Positions 40,275 through 49,909 of a stretch of DNA of 64,000 nt are shown here, one piece after another; positions within the stretch are counted from its first letter, which is position 1; each line of letters opens with the position of its first letter. This DNA comes from Pseudomonas helmanticensis. GTDB lineage: Bacteria; Pseudomonadota; Gammaproteobacteria; Pseudomonadales; Pseudomonadaceae. The stretch is taken from contig NZ_FXUY01000001.1 of NCBI RefSeq assembly GCF_900182985.1, positions 3,410,001 to 3,474,000 on the forward strand. Direction: 5' to 3'. Under the pieces are notes generated by a model. The model ran no database searches and was not told the origin of the DNA. It saw nothing but the letters and a program-made list of their open reading frames with translations. Position numbers and translations under genes: made by a program.

Positions 40275-42194
40275 ATGAATAGCTGGTTCGGCAACATCAG
40301 CGTGAACATGAAACTGGGCCTGGGCTTCGGCCTGGTACTGGCCCTGACCTGCGTGCTGGCCCTGACGGGCTGGACCAGCCTAGGTGGCCTGATCGACCGC
40401 AGCAACTGGATGAGCGACATCACCCAGCTCAACGCCGGCCTGACCAAACTGCGCGTGGTGCGCCTGCAATACATGCTGACCAACGGCGACGAAACCGCCG
40501 CGCAGAACGTGCAGACCACCCTTGAAAGTTTTGCCGAGCAACAACAGAAGCTGATCAACAGCTTCAAGAGCCCGGAAAACGTCAAACTGCTCAAGGAGCA
40601 GGCAGCGACCATCGCTGAATACCAGACGTCGCTGAATAAAATGCGCAACGCCTACCGCACCGGCAACAGCGCGCGCGACACTATGAGCGCCAGTGCCGAA
40701 ACCGCGTACAACCAGATCGAATCGATCAGCAAACGCGTGCAGCAGATGGACATGAGCGAGCAGCGTTTCGCACAGTTCCAGGCGATCACTACGGCCAAGG
40801 AAGCGTTTATCCTCGCGCGCTACGAAGTGCGCGGCTACACCGCCACCACCAACGCCGAGACCGAACAGAAGGCCGTCGCTCAACTCGATGTAGCCATCTC
40901 CACCCTCAAGCAATTGAACGTGCATTTCGCTGACACTCAGCAGGACGCTCTGCGCCAGCTGGAGACCGCGCTGGGCAACTACCGCAGCGCGTTGATGGCG
41001 TTTAAGAACGCCAACACTGACGCGGTACAGGCTCGCAAGGAAATGACCGATCAAGGTACCGCGATCGTCAACACCAGCGAGCAGCTGTACCAGATTCAAC
41101 TCGACCGCCGCGATGTCGAAAGCGCCCAAGCACGCACCTTCCAGTTGATCAGCACGCTGCTGGCACTGCTGGTGGGCGTGATTGCGGCGGTGATCATCAC
41201 CCGTCAGATCACCCGTCCGCTGCAGGAAACCCTGGCCGTGGTCGAGCGCATCGCCAGCGGCGACCTGACCCAGAACGTCACCGTCACCCGCCGCGACGAA
41301 CTCGGCGTGCTGCAACAAGGCATCGCGCGCATGGGCGTGACCTTGCGTGATTTGATCAGCGGCATCCGCGACGGCGTCACCCAGATCGCCAGCGCCGCCG
41401 AAGAGCTGTCGGCCGTCACCGAACAGACCAGCGCCGGTGTGAACAGCCAGAAGATCGAAACCGATCAGGTCGCCACCGCGATGCACGAGATGACTGCCAC
41501 CGTGCAGGAAGTAGCGCGCAACGCCGAAGAAGCCTCGCAAGCCGCTGCCGCCGCTGACGGCGAAGCCCGTGAAGGCGACAAAGTGGTGAACGAAGCCATC
41601 GCGCAGATCGAACGTCTGGCCAGCGAAGTGGTGCGTTCGACCGAAGCCATGAGCGTGCTGCAACAGGAAAGCGACAAGATCGGCAGCGTCATGGACGTGA
41701 TCAAAGCCGTTGCCGAACAGACCAACCTGCTCGCCCTCAACGCCGCGATCGAAGCAGCGCGCGCCGGTGAAGCCGGTCGTGGATTTGCCGTGGTCGCCGA
41801 CGAAGTTCGTGGCCTGGCCCAGCGTACGCAGAAGTCCACCGAAGAAATCGAAGGCCTGGTCGCCGGTCTGCAGAACGGCACCCAGCAGGTGTCGGCGGTA
41901 ATGAGCAACAGCCGCGCGCTGACTGACAGCAGCGTGGCGCTGACGCGCAAAGCTGGCCTGTCACTGGAAAGCATCACCCGCACGGTGTCGAACATTCAGT
42001 CGATGAACCAGCAGATTGCTGCGGCGGCTGAACAGCAAAGCGCCGTGGCTGAAGAGATCAGCCGCAGCATCATCAACGTGCGCGATGTGTCGGAACAGAC
42101 CGCCGCAGCCAGTGATGAGACGGCGGCGTCGAGTGTTGAACTGGCGCGTTTGGGTGGTCAGTTGCAGCAGATGGTCAGCCATTTCCGCGTTTGA
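40275..42194 (+). CDS. Methyl-accepting chemotaxis protein with HBM sensor domain (McpS-like)
   Basis: 639 residues from the ATG at 40275, with GGAGG ten bases upstream. Order: TM1 ([20 protein letters not shown], ~13-32), a ~250-residue all-helical periplasmic region of the helical bimodular (HBM) type, TM2 ([20 protein letters not shown], ~294-313), HAMP, then the cytoplasmic coiled coil with the hairpin tip [24 protein letters not shown]. The first ~60 residues closely match P. putida McpS, a receptor for TCA intermediates such as malate and succinate. Ligand here is inferred. It signals through CheW/CheA. Likely FliA-regulated. Confidence 0.92.
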   Translation: MNSWFGNISVNMKLGLGFGLVLALTCVLALTGWTSLGGLIDRSNWMSDITQLNAGLTKLRVVRLQYMLTNGDETAAQNVQTTLESFAEQQQKLINSFKSPENVKLLKEQAATIAEYQTSLNKMRNAYRTGNSARDTMSASAETAYNQIESISKRVQQMDMSEQRFAQFQAITTAKEAFILARYEVRGYTATTNAETEQKAVAQLDVAISTLKQLNVHFADTQQDALRQLETALGNYRSALMAFKNANTDAVQARKEMTDQGTAIVNTSEQLYQIQLDRRDVESAQARTFQLISTLLALLVGVIAAVIITRQITRPLQETLAVVERIASGDLTQNVTVTRRDELGVLQQGIARMGVTLRDLISGIRDGVTQIASAAEELSAVTEQTSAGVNSQKIETDQVATAMHEMTATVQEVARNAEEASQAAAAADGEAREGDKVVNEAIAQIERLASEVVRSTEAMSVLQQESDKIGSVMDVIKAVAEQTNLLALNAAIEAARAGEAGRGFAVVADEVRGLAQRTQKSTEEIEGLVAGLQNGTQQVSAVMSNSRALTDSSVALTRKAGLSLESITRTVSNIQSMNQQIAAAAEQQSAVAEEISRSIINVRDVSEQTAAASDETAASSVELARLGGQLQQMVSHFRV

Positions 42195-42221
42195 TCTTCG
42201 TACAGCGCTAAAGCAAAAAAC

Positions 42222-42315
42222 CAATCGCGGGCAAGCCCGCTCCCACAGGTTTTTCAGTCGTTCACAGATGTTGTGTTCGACTCATAACCTGTGGGAGCGG
42301 GCTTGCCCGCGATTG
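42222..42315. repeat. Inverted REP pair, CAATCGCGGGCAAGCCCGCT family
   Basis: CAATCGCGGGCAAGCCCGCT plus CCCACAGG at the left is mirrored by CCTGTGGGAGCGGGCTTGCC plus CGCGATTG at the right. It is a third REP family in this window, immediately after the chemoreceptor gene. Confidence 0.9.
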
Positions 42316-42357
42316 CGTCAGGCCTGTCACCTGGATGCCCCGGAAAACTCGCATCAT

Positions 42358-42450
42358 GTAGGAGCTGCCGCAGGCTGCGATCTTTTGATCTTCGCTTTTG
42401 AACAATCTGAAGCAGGATCAAAAGATCGCAGCCTTCGGCAGCTCCTACAG
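42358..42450. repeat. Inverted REP pair, GGAGCTGCCGCAGGCTGCGA family
   Basis: Forward copy at 42358-42389 and inverted copy at 42417-42450. The two arms continue into GATCTTTTGATC / GATCAAAAGATC, so a very long hairpin is possible. Confidence 0.9.
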
Positions 42451-42504
42451 TGCCATGTGGGTAGCGAGCTTTCTCAGGAACTATCTACTTCGCTTTAGTG
42501 ATCC

Positions 42505-42924
42505 TCAGGCTGCCCACGGGTTAATCATCTCCACACCGCTGAACTCGAAATCCTTCACGTTACGGGTAGCGATGGGGGCGCCATGGGTTCGGCAGATCGC
42601 AGCAATTTGCGCATCGGCCATCGAAATCGCGCGGCCTTTTGATTCGCAATCCGCAACAAGCGTTGCGTACTCGACAGCGGCATGAGCGTCGAAAGACAAA
42701 ATACGTCCGGCAAAGTCTTCTTCGAACATCGCCATGGCATGGGCTTCAAGTTTTTGTTTGCGCTTTCCGGAAGGCAGCCGAGCGATGCCGTGAAGTATTT
42801 CTGCCACGGTCACGGCACTCACTGCCAGCTCCATCGCGGGTTGCGCATCAACCCAGGCAAGCACCCGGGACGCTGGCTCGACTCGCATGAACTCTGATAG
42901 AACGTTGGTATCAAGCACTATCAT
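42505..42924 (-). CDS. fitB: PIN-domain toxin, FitB/VapC family
   Basis: 139 residues. The PIN-domain acidic residues are visible: MIVLDTNVLSEF (D5), VTVAEILHGI (E42), FDAHAAVEYA and MADAQIAAICRTHG (D near 102), and ATRNVKDF (D near 121). PIN toxins are Mg2+-dependent RNases that cut specific tRNAs or mRNAs. The length and the LPSGKRKQKLE insertion match the FitB subgroup. It overlaps the fitA stop by 4 bp, the normal antitoxin-toxin order. Confidence 0.9.
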   Translation of the reverse strand: MIVLDTNVLSEFMRVEPASRVLAWVDAQPAMELAVSAVTVAEILHGIARLPSGKRKQKLEAHAMAMFEEDFAGRILSFDAHAAVEYATLVADCESKGRAISMADAQIAAICRTHGAPIATRNVKDFEFSGVEMINPWAA

Positions 42925-43166
42925 TCGGAGAAATCCACCGCAGTGGCTTTCTCTGAACGCTGCGGCAAATCGAGGTCTATTCCGCCGACAGCACTGAATC
43001 TGTTGCGGATTCGGCTGCCAAGGCCACCGGCACGGTCTACCGTTGTCAGAGCCCGGCCTAAAATAAGTCGAGCCTCTTCCTCCATGGAATGCCCATTGTG
43101 AGCCGCGGTGATGCGCAGTTGTTCCTTGAGCTTTTCATCAAGGTTTCGAATTGTAATGCTGGCCAC
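42921..43166 (-). CDS. fitA: Antitoxin FitA-like (ribbon-helix-helix / Arc type)
   Basis: 81 residues when started at GTG 43164-43166, chosen because AGGAGG lies 5-7 bases upstream and the protein then begins MASITIRNLDEKLKEQLRIT. The RHH fold is followed by AAHNGHSMEEEARLILGRAL. The C-terminal tail (RFSAVGGIDLDLPQRSEK) would wrap the FitB active site. A longer ATG start at 43191-43193 would sit inside the operator and is unlikely. Together with FitB it should repress its own promoter. Confidence 0.9.
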   Translation of the reverse strand: MASITIRNLDEKLKEQLRITAAHNGHSMEEEARLILGRALTTVDRAGGLGSRIRNRFSAVGGIDLDLPQRSEKATAVDFSE

Positions 43167-43177
43167 GACGCCTCCTG

Positions 43178-43199
43178 CAATCAATGAAATCATTGATTG
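43178..43199. promoter_or_regulatory. Autoregulatory operator of fitAB, perfect palindrome
   Basis: CAATCAATGA, then AA, then TCATTGATTG: a perfect 10-bp inverted repeat directly upstream of the fitA ribosome binding site. RHH antitoxins bind such palindromes, with the toxin as co-repressor. Confidence 0.78.
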
Positions 43200-43255
43200 C
43201 AGGCTAGCACATCTTCAACTATCAAAACCCGGCAACTTTACCAATGGTATCCCGC

Positions 43256-44629
43256 TTAACGAGTCCCACGCTGGCGCAACGCCGACGGCATGAAATACGC
43301 GTCCTCCGGCACCGGTTGCGCAAAATCCACGGTCTCCGCTTCTTCGTTATCAAGGTTCTGCACGTAGTAACGGCGCGCCTGCAAGTCGTGGAAGACGTCC
43401 AGCGCACTCCAGGTGGTCGGTAGGTCGTAGAAGTTTTTCAGGTAGGCCATCGACACGCGCCACAACTCCCCTCGCCCATCGTATTGATCGACCAGTGCGG
43501 CGCCCCAGCTGTCTTCATCGAGAAACAGCACGCGTTTGGAATAGATGTGTCGCGAACCTGGTTTGAGGTTGCCTTCCACCACCCAGACCCGGTGCAGTTC
43601 GTAGCGGGTGAACTGCGGGTTGAGGTGGCCGGGGGTGAGCAGTTGCGCGTATTTCACGTCGGGGCTGCCGACTTTGTAATTGTTGTAGGGAATGTAGATT
43701 TCCTGTTTGCCCTTGAGCTTCCACTCGTAGCGATCCGGCGAGCCGTTGAACAGGTCGGTGTCGTCGGCGGTGCGCAGGCCATCGGAGGAGGCGATTGGCG
43801 TGTCGTAGGCGAGGTTCGGCGCACGGCGTACGCGGCGTTGGCCGGCGTCGTAGATCCAGGCCTGGCGCGCGTCCTTGAGCTGGTCGAGGGTTTCGTGCAC
43901 GAGGGCAGCGCCACCGGCCAGTCGCGCCGGGCTTTTCACGAAGGCGAGGTAGTAGAACAGGATGTTTTTCAGGTCAGCGAACTGGCCGTTCGGGCGGTAG
44001 TAGTTAAACAGCGCTTCCTGCTGCGAAGTGACCAGCGCGAAGCTGCCGTTACGTTGGACCGGCGCTTCGGAGGCGCGGCGCACGACGTAGATGCCGCGAT
44101 AGCGGGTGATGTGGTTCCACAACACTTCGATGCCGTCCTTGGGCACCGGAAACGGTACGCCGCCGTAGGCATCGGAGAAGCCGCTGCCGCCTTCGAGCAA
44201 CTTTGCCGAGGTGGCGTTTTTCAGGGTGTTGTCGTACAGCCATTGCGGCGCCGAGCCGGAGCGGCGGGACGGGTAAATCGGCATCTGGAAGGTGTCGGGA
44301 TAGCTGTTGAACAAGGCGATCTGGCCGGGGCTGAGGTGCGTTTTGTACTGGTCGAGATTGGCTTTGGTGATGGTGAACAGCGGTTTGTCGGCGGCGTACG
44401 GATCGGGGTGATGCTGACCCGACTTGTAACCGGCGGGGGCTTGGGTGATGCCGCCCGTCCACGCTGGGATGGTGCCGGCGGCGTTGCCAGCCCGCTCGGC
44501 GCCCATGGGAGTCAGGGTGGTTTTCAGTTGTTCGGCTTGTTGCGGGGTGATGGCGGCGAAAACGCTGCCGGCGGCCAGACTCATGACGAGCGCGAGCGTG
44601 GTCTTGGTCAATCGTGAAGTGTGAAACAT
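43256..44629 (-). CDS. DUF1329 family periplasmic/outer-membrane-associated protein
   Basis: 457 residues from the ATG at 44627-44629 (GGAG 8 bases upstream). A signal peptide (TKTTLALVMSLAAGSVFAA) leads into the DUF1329 domain: LTPMGAERAGNAAGTIPAWT, ...YPSRRSGSAPQWLYD, RVWVVEGNLKPGSRHIYSKR and FLDEDSWGAALVDQYDGRGE. The fold is thought to be LolA/LolB-like, and members are routinely encoded next to a DUF1302 protein, as here (the next gene upstream). The pair is associated with uptake or export of hydrophobic compounds. A REP pair separates it from the DUF1302 gene. Confidence 0.93.
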   Translation of the reverse strand: MFHTSRLTKTTLALVMSLAAGSVFAAITPQQAEQLKTTLTPMGAERAGNAAGTIPAWTGGITQAPAGYKSGQHHPDPYAADKPLFTITKANLDQYKTHLSPGQIALFNSYPDTFQMPIYPSRRSGSAPQWLYDNTLKNATSAKLLEGGSGFSDAYGGVPFPVPKDGIEVLWNHITRYRGIYVVRRASEAPVQRNGSFALVTSQQEALFNYYRPNGQFADLKNILFYYLAFVKSPARLAGGAALVHETLDQLKDARQAWIYDAGQRRVRRAPNLAYDTPIASSDGLRTADDTDLFNGSPDRYEWKLKGKQEIYIPYNNYKVGSPDVKYAQLLTPGHLNPQFTRYELHRVWVVEGNLKPGSRHIYSKRVLFLDEDSWGAALVDQYDGRGELWRVSMAYLKNFYDLPTTWSALDVFHDLQARRYYVQNLDNEEAETVDFAQPVPEDAYFMPSALRQRGTR

Positions 44630-44678
44630 GATCAATCTCCGAAATGGGAGTGAGGTCTGCAATGCTCCGCAGTTCCCC

Positions 44679-44768
44679 TGTAGGAGTGAGCCTGCTCGCG
44701 ATAGCGGTGTGTCAGACAACACCTACAACGACTGAAAGTCCGCCATCGCGAGCAGGCTCACTCCTACA
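44679..44768. repeat. Inverted REP pair, TGTAGGAGTGAGCCTGCTCG family
   Basis: TGTAGGAGTGAGCCTGCTCG plus CGAT is mirrored by ATCGCGAGCAGGCTCACTCC plus TACA. This is a fourth REP family, located between the DUF1302 and DUF1329 genes. Confidence 0.9.
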
Positions 44769-44792
44769 AGGGGGGCGTCGATATTCTGGGTA

Positions 44793-46751
44793 TCAAAGGA
44801 AATACTTGAGGTTGAACCCGACGTTGTCGCGGTCGCGGATGCCGTTGTTCTGCCCGCCGCCGTAAAACTCGGTGTACTGCAGTTCGGCCTCGAGCTTGTT
44901 CTGGTAGTTGGCCTTGATCCCCAGCGTGTAGGCCTTGCGCCCTTCGATGGTGTTGCCGGCCTGGTAGCTGTTGCCCTGGAAGTCGTCCTTGTAAACGATG
45001 TAAGGCGAGACGTTGACCCCGGCGTACACGTCGTTCCACGTGCCGTTGAGCATCGCCGTGTAGCTGTAGGAATCACGGTTGACCTGATCGTCGCGATCAC
45101 CGCCCGACACATAGGAATAGTTACCGGTACCCGCGTAATAACGGTTCGTGCCGTCATAAGCGGTGTATTGCAGACTGCTGCCGCGCAGGTGTTCGGAGGC
45201 CAGTTCGAAGATGCCGAACAGCGAGTCGAACGAGGCCGTCGGGCCGAAGTTGTAGATGGTCCCCAGCGAGGTGTTGAACGCTTCGACACGTTCGGCGTTG
45301 TTGATCTCGCTGTTGAGGTTGACCATCTGCCCACCGACATTGATCGACCGACCCGTCACCGCCACCGCCGCACCGTTGGCCAGGTCGCCAATCAAATCGT
45401 TGGTCGCCGCGACGCCGATCGGCAGATTCGGTCGATAAGCGATTTCACCGAACACCGAGGCCTCGCCCAACGTCGTGTTGAAACTGAAGCCATACATGCG
45501 GATGTCTTCGGCGTAACGCCGATGCGCCTGGATATTGCCCATCACATCAGCGGTGGCCAGACCGTTGGCGAGCGCTCCCGCCTGATCGCCCGCGACGCCC
45601 GCCAGCAGGTTGGTCAGGGCGTTCATGTCGATGCCCTTGTAACCGCCGAGATCCGCCGCGATGGTCGGTTCCTTCGCGTGGTAGTTGACCATGTACAAAC
45701 CGAACTCGGTGCTGTTGAGTTGCTCGGCGATGTAGCGAAACGCGAAGCCAAACTGGCCGTCGTTGCGCGCGTTGTAGTCTTTGCCGATCGACGCCACTTT
45801 CAAGGTATTGCCGTAGGCCGGGGTCACCCCGTTGGCGTACAGCCCGGTGGATTTCAGCACCGGCCCCAGCAACGGGTTGTTGCCCAGCGCGCTGTACAAA
45901 CCGATGACATTGCCAAATCCCGGCACCGGCGTATCGAGTGCGGTGCCGCTGAAATTGTTGTAACCGGTGTTGCCGCCGTCAGCGAACAGATCGGTCTGCG
46001 AGTAGAAAGTGCCGACCGGATCGATGCGAGTTTCCTTCCAGTTGGTCTGGTAGAAACTCTCCATGGTCAGCGAATCGGTCAGGCCGATGTTGAAGCTCAG
46101 CGCCTCGACCGGCACCAGCACTTCTTTCACTTCGGCGCCGGGCAAACGGTACTTCGCGGCGTCCACCGGGTTGGTGGTGTTGATCCCGCCGCGATAGAAA
46201 ATCCCCTCGCCCCAGTTGAACACCTGACGGCCGACACGCGCGGTCACCGGCATCTGCGCAACGTCCCAACTGCCGTGTACATAGGCGTCGAGCATCTCGA
46301 TGCGGCTGCCGGCGATGTCGCGGGTCTGACTGGTGAAGCGGTCGTCCTGCGGGTAACTCTGGCTTGGTTGCGAAGGGCTGTTGTTGTCGTAGTAGTTGTT
46401 GCGCTTGTCCATCAACTGCGTGTCGTAAAACGCGGTGCCGCGCATGAACAAACCGTAGTTCTGATAGTTGGCTTCAAGCTCGGAGGTGATCTTGTACACC
46501 TCGGAAACCAGCCCGGTGTCGAAGTTGCGATTGCCGTCGTTGGTGTTGACGTCATCGTTACTTTTATCGCGACCCTGCACCCGCCACAAACGACCGTAGG
46601 ACAAGGTCGTGTCGAACGAGCCGGTGACCTGTTTGTCGAGCACGCTGAATTCCACCGCGTGCGCGCCATCGACTGCGCACAGTTGCAGCAAGCCGGCGAG
46701 GCCGACACCGGGCAGCGCGGCGCCCGTCAGGCGCAATCGAGTGTTGATCAT
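44793..46751 (-). CDS. DUF1302 family outer-membrane beta-barrel protein
   Basis: 652 residues. A signal peptide ends near ...LLQLCAVDGAHAVEF, followed by the DUF1302 start (VLDKQVTGSFDTTLSYGRLW). The body alternates aromatic and polar residues as in a beta-barrel and contains RVGRQVFNWGEGIFYRGGIN and the final strand NVGFNLKYFL with a C-terminal Leu/Phe. DUF1302 members are predicted large outer-membrane channels that work with DUF1329 proteins on lipids or other hydrophobic substrates. Same strand as the phospholipase and glycerol-enzyme genes. Confidence 0.92.
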   Translation of the reverse strand: MINTRLRLTGAALPGVGLAGLLQLCAVDGAHAVEFSVLDKQVTGSFDTTLSYGRLWRVQGRDKSNDDVNTNDGNRNFDTGLVSEVYKITSELEANYQNYGLFMRGTAFYDTQLMDKRNNYYDNNSPSQPSQSYPQDDRFTSQTRDIAGSRIEMLDAYVHGSWDVAQMPVTARVGRQVFNWGEGIFYRGGINTTNPVDAAKYRLPGAEVKEVLVPVEALSFNIGLTDSLTMESFYQTNWKETRIDPVGTFYSQTDLFADGGNTGYNNFSGTALDTPVPGFGNVIGLYSALGNNPLLGPVLKSTGLYANGVTPAYGNTLKVASIGKDYNARNDGQFGFAFRYIAEQLNSTEFGLYMVNYHAKEPTIAADLGGYKGIDMNALTNLLAGVAGDQAGALANGLATADVMGNIQAHRRYAEDIRMYGFSFNTTLGEASVFGEIAYRPNLPIGVAATNDLIGDLANGAAVAVTGRSINVGGQMVNLNSEINNAERVEAFNTSLGTIYNFGPTASFDSLFGIFELASEHLRGSSLQYTAYDGTNRYYAGTGNYSYVSGGDRDDQVNRDSYSYTAMLNGTWNDVYAGVNVSPYIVYKDDFQGNSYQAGNTIEGRKAYTLGIKANYQNKLEAELQYTEFYGGGQNNGIRDRDNVGFNLKYFL

Positions 46752-46801
46752 GTGTTCCTCCTTCCCTGTTTTTTTATTGTTTTTTTATCCTGCCGCGAGG
46801 G

Positions 46802-48091
46802 CTAGGGTGCCAATCCCGCGCTGACGTAAATCCGGCTGTGCGCGCCGAAATGGCCGAGCAATTTGAACAGCTGCTGATTGAGCGCCGGATGGTCGAAATT
46901 TTCCCGTTGCAGCTGATTGCCGCTGCTGAAATCACTGGTCGCTGGCGCCGTTGCAAGCCACTGGCCGATGGCCTCGTCGAAGGCTGCGGAATCGTCGACC
47001 GACTCGGCGCTGACCACTTCACGCAGGTAGTCCACCGAGTACGGCGGATAGCGTTTGTCCTGGGCGACATCGACGTAAGCGTCGAGCATCGGATGCGCCT
47101 GACCGACGCGCAGCAAGCGGCGCAGCCAGGTCGACTGGTACTTCTCCACTTCCATGTGCCGCGTGGCGACGCGCTCGATGGCGGCCTGTTTGTCTTCGGC
47201 GAAACCGGCGATTGCCTTGCCTTCCAGCAGCAGCAGACTGGCGAGGTCGACGCCCGGCAATGGCTTGGCGTGATAGGGCTGGGTCAGGTCCTGAATGTGG
47301 TGCAGGCCCCAGCCAAGAAAGCGATAGCCCCAGTACGGATGACCGCTGGCAAACGCCAGTCGCGCCAGCCCCATGTATTGATACGCGCGCCAGTCCGGCC
47401 AACTGCGTTCGAGGAACCCGGCAGCCGCGTAGACCACCGCGCTTTCGTGGAAGAAGCCCATGTGAAACGGCGCCTGCGAGCTGTATTGAAACCGTGCATC
47501 GCCGAACGGCTGCGGGCCGAATCCGTAGAGCGCGCCGACGTTACCGGGGTTGTCGCTGAACAGATTGATGTCGTGACCGTAATCCGGCTCATCGGCGGCG
47601 CTGGCCAGCACCGCCAGTGGGGCGACTTTTTCATGCTCGGCGACAACGATAAAGCGCTGGCGATTCCATGGTGAAAGGGTCTGTTCGACCATGACTTGAT
47701 CGGCTTGCAGATGCGTACGTTCGGGCAGGTCTTTGCCCGGCAATGGCTGAATGACCATCGCCAGATGAATCTGCGGATTGATGCGCAACGCGGTAAGGAA
47801 GTCGTGGCGCAGATTGTCACTCGGCGTGGCGGGTAATTTCAGGATGTCGGGGCGCGGCGGGTATTGAGTGAAGTGCTTGCGGGCGAAGGTTTCCTGCTCC
47901 TCCAGCAGCGCACTCACGGCCTCGTATTGCTGCGCAAGAAAGGTTTCCAGCGGCTCGACTTCGACCAGTGGCGCGTCGCGCAAGGCCGGCAGATCCTGCA
48001 ATGCCAGATAGCTGCCCACCGTATGGTTCGACCAGCCCCAGGCACTCGGGGCCGTTGCACAAAGCAGCAACAGGAGGAAGGTCAGCTTCAT
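46802..48091 (-). CDS. Secreted zinc phospholipase C / S1-P1 nuclease-fold protein
   Basis: 429 residues. The signal peptide MKLTFLLLLLCATAPSAWG is followed directly by WSNHTVGSYLAL, so the mature protein would begin with Trp. In zinc-dependent PLC and P1 nuclease that N-terminal Trp is itself a zinc ligand. Further ligands are present in FLGWGLHHIQDLTQPYHAKP (HHxxDxxQPYH) and in PDYGHDINLF. Phospholipases C of this type cleave phospholipid head groups and release diacyl- or alkyl-acyl-glycerol; P1-type members cut nucleic acids. The context of glycerol-type enzymes favours a lipid substrate. Confidence 0.7.
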   Translation of the reverse strand: MKLTFLLLLLCATAPSAWGWSNHTVGSYLALQDLPALRDAPLVEVEPLETFLAQQYEAVSALLEEQETFARKHFTQYPPRPDILKLPATPSDNLRHDFLTALRINPQIHLAMVIQPLPGKDLPERTHLQADQVMVEQTLSPWNRQRFIVVAEHEKVAPLAVLASAADEPDYGHDINLFSDNPGNVGALYGFGPQPFGDARFQYSSQAPFHMGFFHESAVVYAAAGFLERSWPDWRAYQYMGLARLAFASGHPYWGYRFLGWGLHHIQDLTQPYHAKPLPGVDLASLLLLEGKAIAGFAEDKQAAIERVATRHMEVEKYQSTWLRRLLRVGQAHPMLDAYVDVAQDKRYPPYSVDYLREVVSAESVDDSAAFDEAIGQWLATAPATSDFSSGNQLQRENFDHPALNQQLFKLLGHFGAHSRIYVSAGLAP

Positions 48092-48214
48092 GGCTTGTGG
48101 TTCTTATTGGAGAGGCCGTGGGGGATGAGCCTAACAACCGACCTCGCTGCTGACACTGTCCGATCTCACCAGAAAAACTCTCCGATGGCGCCATTCCAAA
48201 TCTCAACACGATCC

Positions 48215-48301
48215 CTGTAGGAGCTGCCGAAGGCTGCGATCTTTTGATGTTGATCTGAAAAAACAAGATCAAAAGATCGCAGCCTTCGGCAGCTCCTACA
48301 G
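48215..48301. repeat. Inverted REP pair, GGAGCTGCCGAAGGCTGCGA family
   Basis: Two inverted copies, CTGTAGGAGCTGCCGAAGGC and its mirror at 48273-48301, lie between the phospholipase and kinase genes. The linker continues the complementarity (GATCTTTTGATGTTGATC). Confidence 0.9.
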
Positions 48302-48320
48302 GGGGATTTATGGTGGGTTT

Positions 48321-49889
48321 TCAGGCGGGGTAGCCGGTGATTTTGCGGATGCTCTGGTACAGCGGTTTGAGTTGGCGGTACATGCGCAGGTAGACGTCTT
48401 TGTACAGTTGCTCGTAGATTTTTTGTGCCTCGGGTTGGGGGTGGAAGACCGCACCGACTCGGGTCATCGCCGCGATGGCCGTGGGGAAATCCACGTGCAA
48501 TCCCAACCCCACCGCACAACAAATCGCCGCGCCCAGGCCCGACGCTTCGTAGACATGCGGACGCTCCGCCGGCAGGCCGAAAATATTTGCCGTCAGTTGC
48601 ATCGCCGCATCACTTTGCGAACCGCCACCGGCCACGCGCAGACGCTTGATCGACACCTTTGAACGCCGCTCGATATTCTCCATGCCCTGACGCAACGCAT
48701 ACGCCAACCCTTCAAGAATCGCCCGGTAAATATGCGCGCGGGTGTGCACATCGCCGAAGCCGATCATCGCGCCTTTCGCCTCGACACCCGGCTCGCGAAT
48801 CCCCGGCGACCAGTACGGTTGCAGCATCAAACCCATCGAACCTGGCGGCACCGCATCGACCAGCGCATCGAACAGTTGCTCCGGCTCGATACCCTGCGCT
48901 TGCGCCTGCTGCATCTCGCGCAGACCGAACTCGTTCTTGAACCAGCTGACCATCCAGTAACCGCGATAAATCATCACCTCGCAGTTGTACTGATCCGGCA
49001 CCGCCGAGGGGTACGGCGGAATCAACGGGACGATTTCCAGATAGCGCGAACGGGTGCTGGTGATCGTCGCCGTGGTGCCGTAAGACAAACACACCGTGCT
49101 CGTATCGACCACGCCGGAACCGACCACTTCGCAGGCCTTGTCGGCACCCGCCGCAATCAACGGCAAGCCTTCCGGAATACCGGTATGGCGAGCGGCTTCA
49201 GCGGTGATGTAGCCAAGGGTTTCACCGGGTTTGTGCAGGGTCGGCAATTGCTCGGGCCGCACCGCCAGCGCCTGCCATTTCCAGTCACTCGGCGCAGCCC
49301 ATTTCAGGCGTTTGAAGTCGAACGGCAGATAGCCGACGCAGCAGCCCACCGAGTCGACGAAGCGTCCGCAAAGACGATGGGTGAGAAACCCCGACAGCAG
49401 CAAAAACTTGTCCGTCGTCGCCCACACCTCAGGCTGATGCTGAGCGATCCAGTTCGCCTCAGCCTGGGCACGAAAATAATCCACGGTGCCCTGCGCGCCG
49501 ACCAGTTTGAACAGCCAGCCCCAAGGCCCTTTGATCCCGCCTTCGACTTCGCTCTGACGCTGATCGAGCCACAGAATCGCCGGACGCAATGGCTTGCCCT
49601 CGGCATCGACGTTGATCACCGTACCGCGCTGAGTGGTCAGCGAAACACCGGCAATCTGCGAACGATCAATGCCAGTCTGCGCCCACACCTGCTGACAAGC
49701 CTCGCCGAGTTTCGCCCAGTAATACTCCGGATCCTGCTCGGCCCAGCCCGGTTGCGTCGAGTAATACGCCTGCAATTCAACCTTGCCTTTGCCGAGCAGA
49801 TTGCCCTGCAAATCGAAGAGCAGCGCGCGCACGCTCTGGGTGCCGTTGTCGATCGCCAGCAGGTAACGCTTGTTCGGGTGGTTATCCAT
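48321..49889 (-). CDS. FGGY-family carbohydrate kinase
   Basis: 522 residues from the ATG at 49887-49889 (AAGAGAG upstream). The ATP-binding phosphate-1 motif is [20 protein letters not shown]. The second half contains [28 protein letters not shown] and [20 protein letters not shown] with FGLP, all standard for FGGY kinases. The family phosphorylates glycerol, pentuloses and related polyols. The neighbouring G3P-dehydrogenase-like and alkyl-DHAP-synthase-like genes suggest a glycerol derivative as substrate rather than a sugar. Third gene of a three-gene operon. Confidence 0.9.
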   Translation of the reverse strand: MDNHPNKRYLLAIDNGTQSVRALLFDLQGNLLGKGKVELQAYYSTQPGWAEQDPEYYWAKLGEACQQVWAQTGIDRSQIAGVSLTTQRGTVINVDAEGKPLRPAILWLDQRQSEVEGGIKGPWGWLFKLVGAQGTVDYFRAQAEANWIAQHQPEVWATTDKFLLLSGFLTHRLCGRFVDSVGCCVGYLPFDFKRLKWAAPSDWKWQALAVRPEQLPTLHKPGETLGYITAEAARHTGIPEGLPLIAAGADKACEVVGSGVVDTSTVCLSYGTTATITSTRSRYLEIVPLIPPYPSAVPDQYNCEVMIYRGYWMVSWFKNEFGLREMQQAQAQGIEPEQLFDALVDAVPPGSMGLMLQPYWSPGIREPGVEAKGAMIGFGDVHTRAHIYRAILEGLAYALRQGMENIERRSKVSIKRLRVAGGGSQSDAAMQLTANIFGLPAERPHVYEASGLGAAICCAVGLGLHVDFPTAIAAMTRVGAVFHPQPEAQKIYEQLYKDVYLRMYRQLKPLYQSIRKITGYPA

Positions 49890-49909
49890 GGAGCTCTCTT
49901 CAAGGGGCA

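Noticed and set aside
40380..41663. Long minus-strand frame opposite the chemoreceptor gene
   Set aside because: A shadow of the MCP coding strand, with His/Gly/Asp-rich repetitive composition and no recognisable domain.
42222..42450. Two adjacent inverted-repeat pairs that could suggest a CRISPR array
   Set aside because: The repeats are inverted, belong to two different REP families and lack regular spacers; no cas genes are present.
45168..46805. 545-codon plus-strand frame opposite the DUF1302 gene
   Set aside because: Composition typical of an antisense shadow; DUF1302 has signal peptide and barrel features on the other strand.
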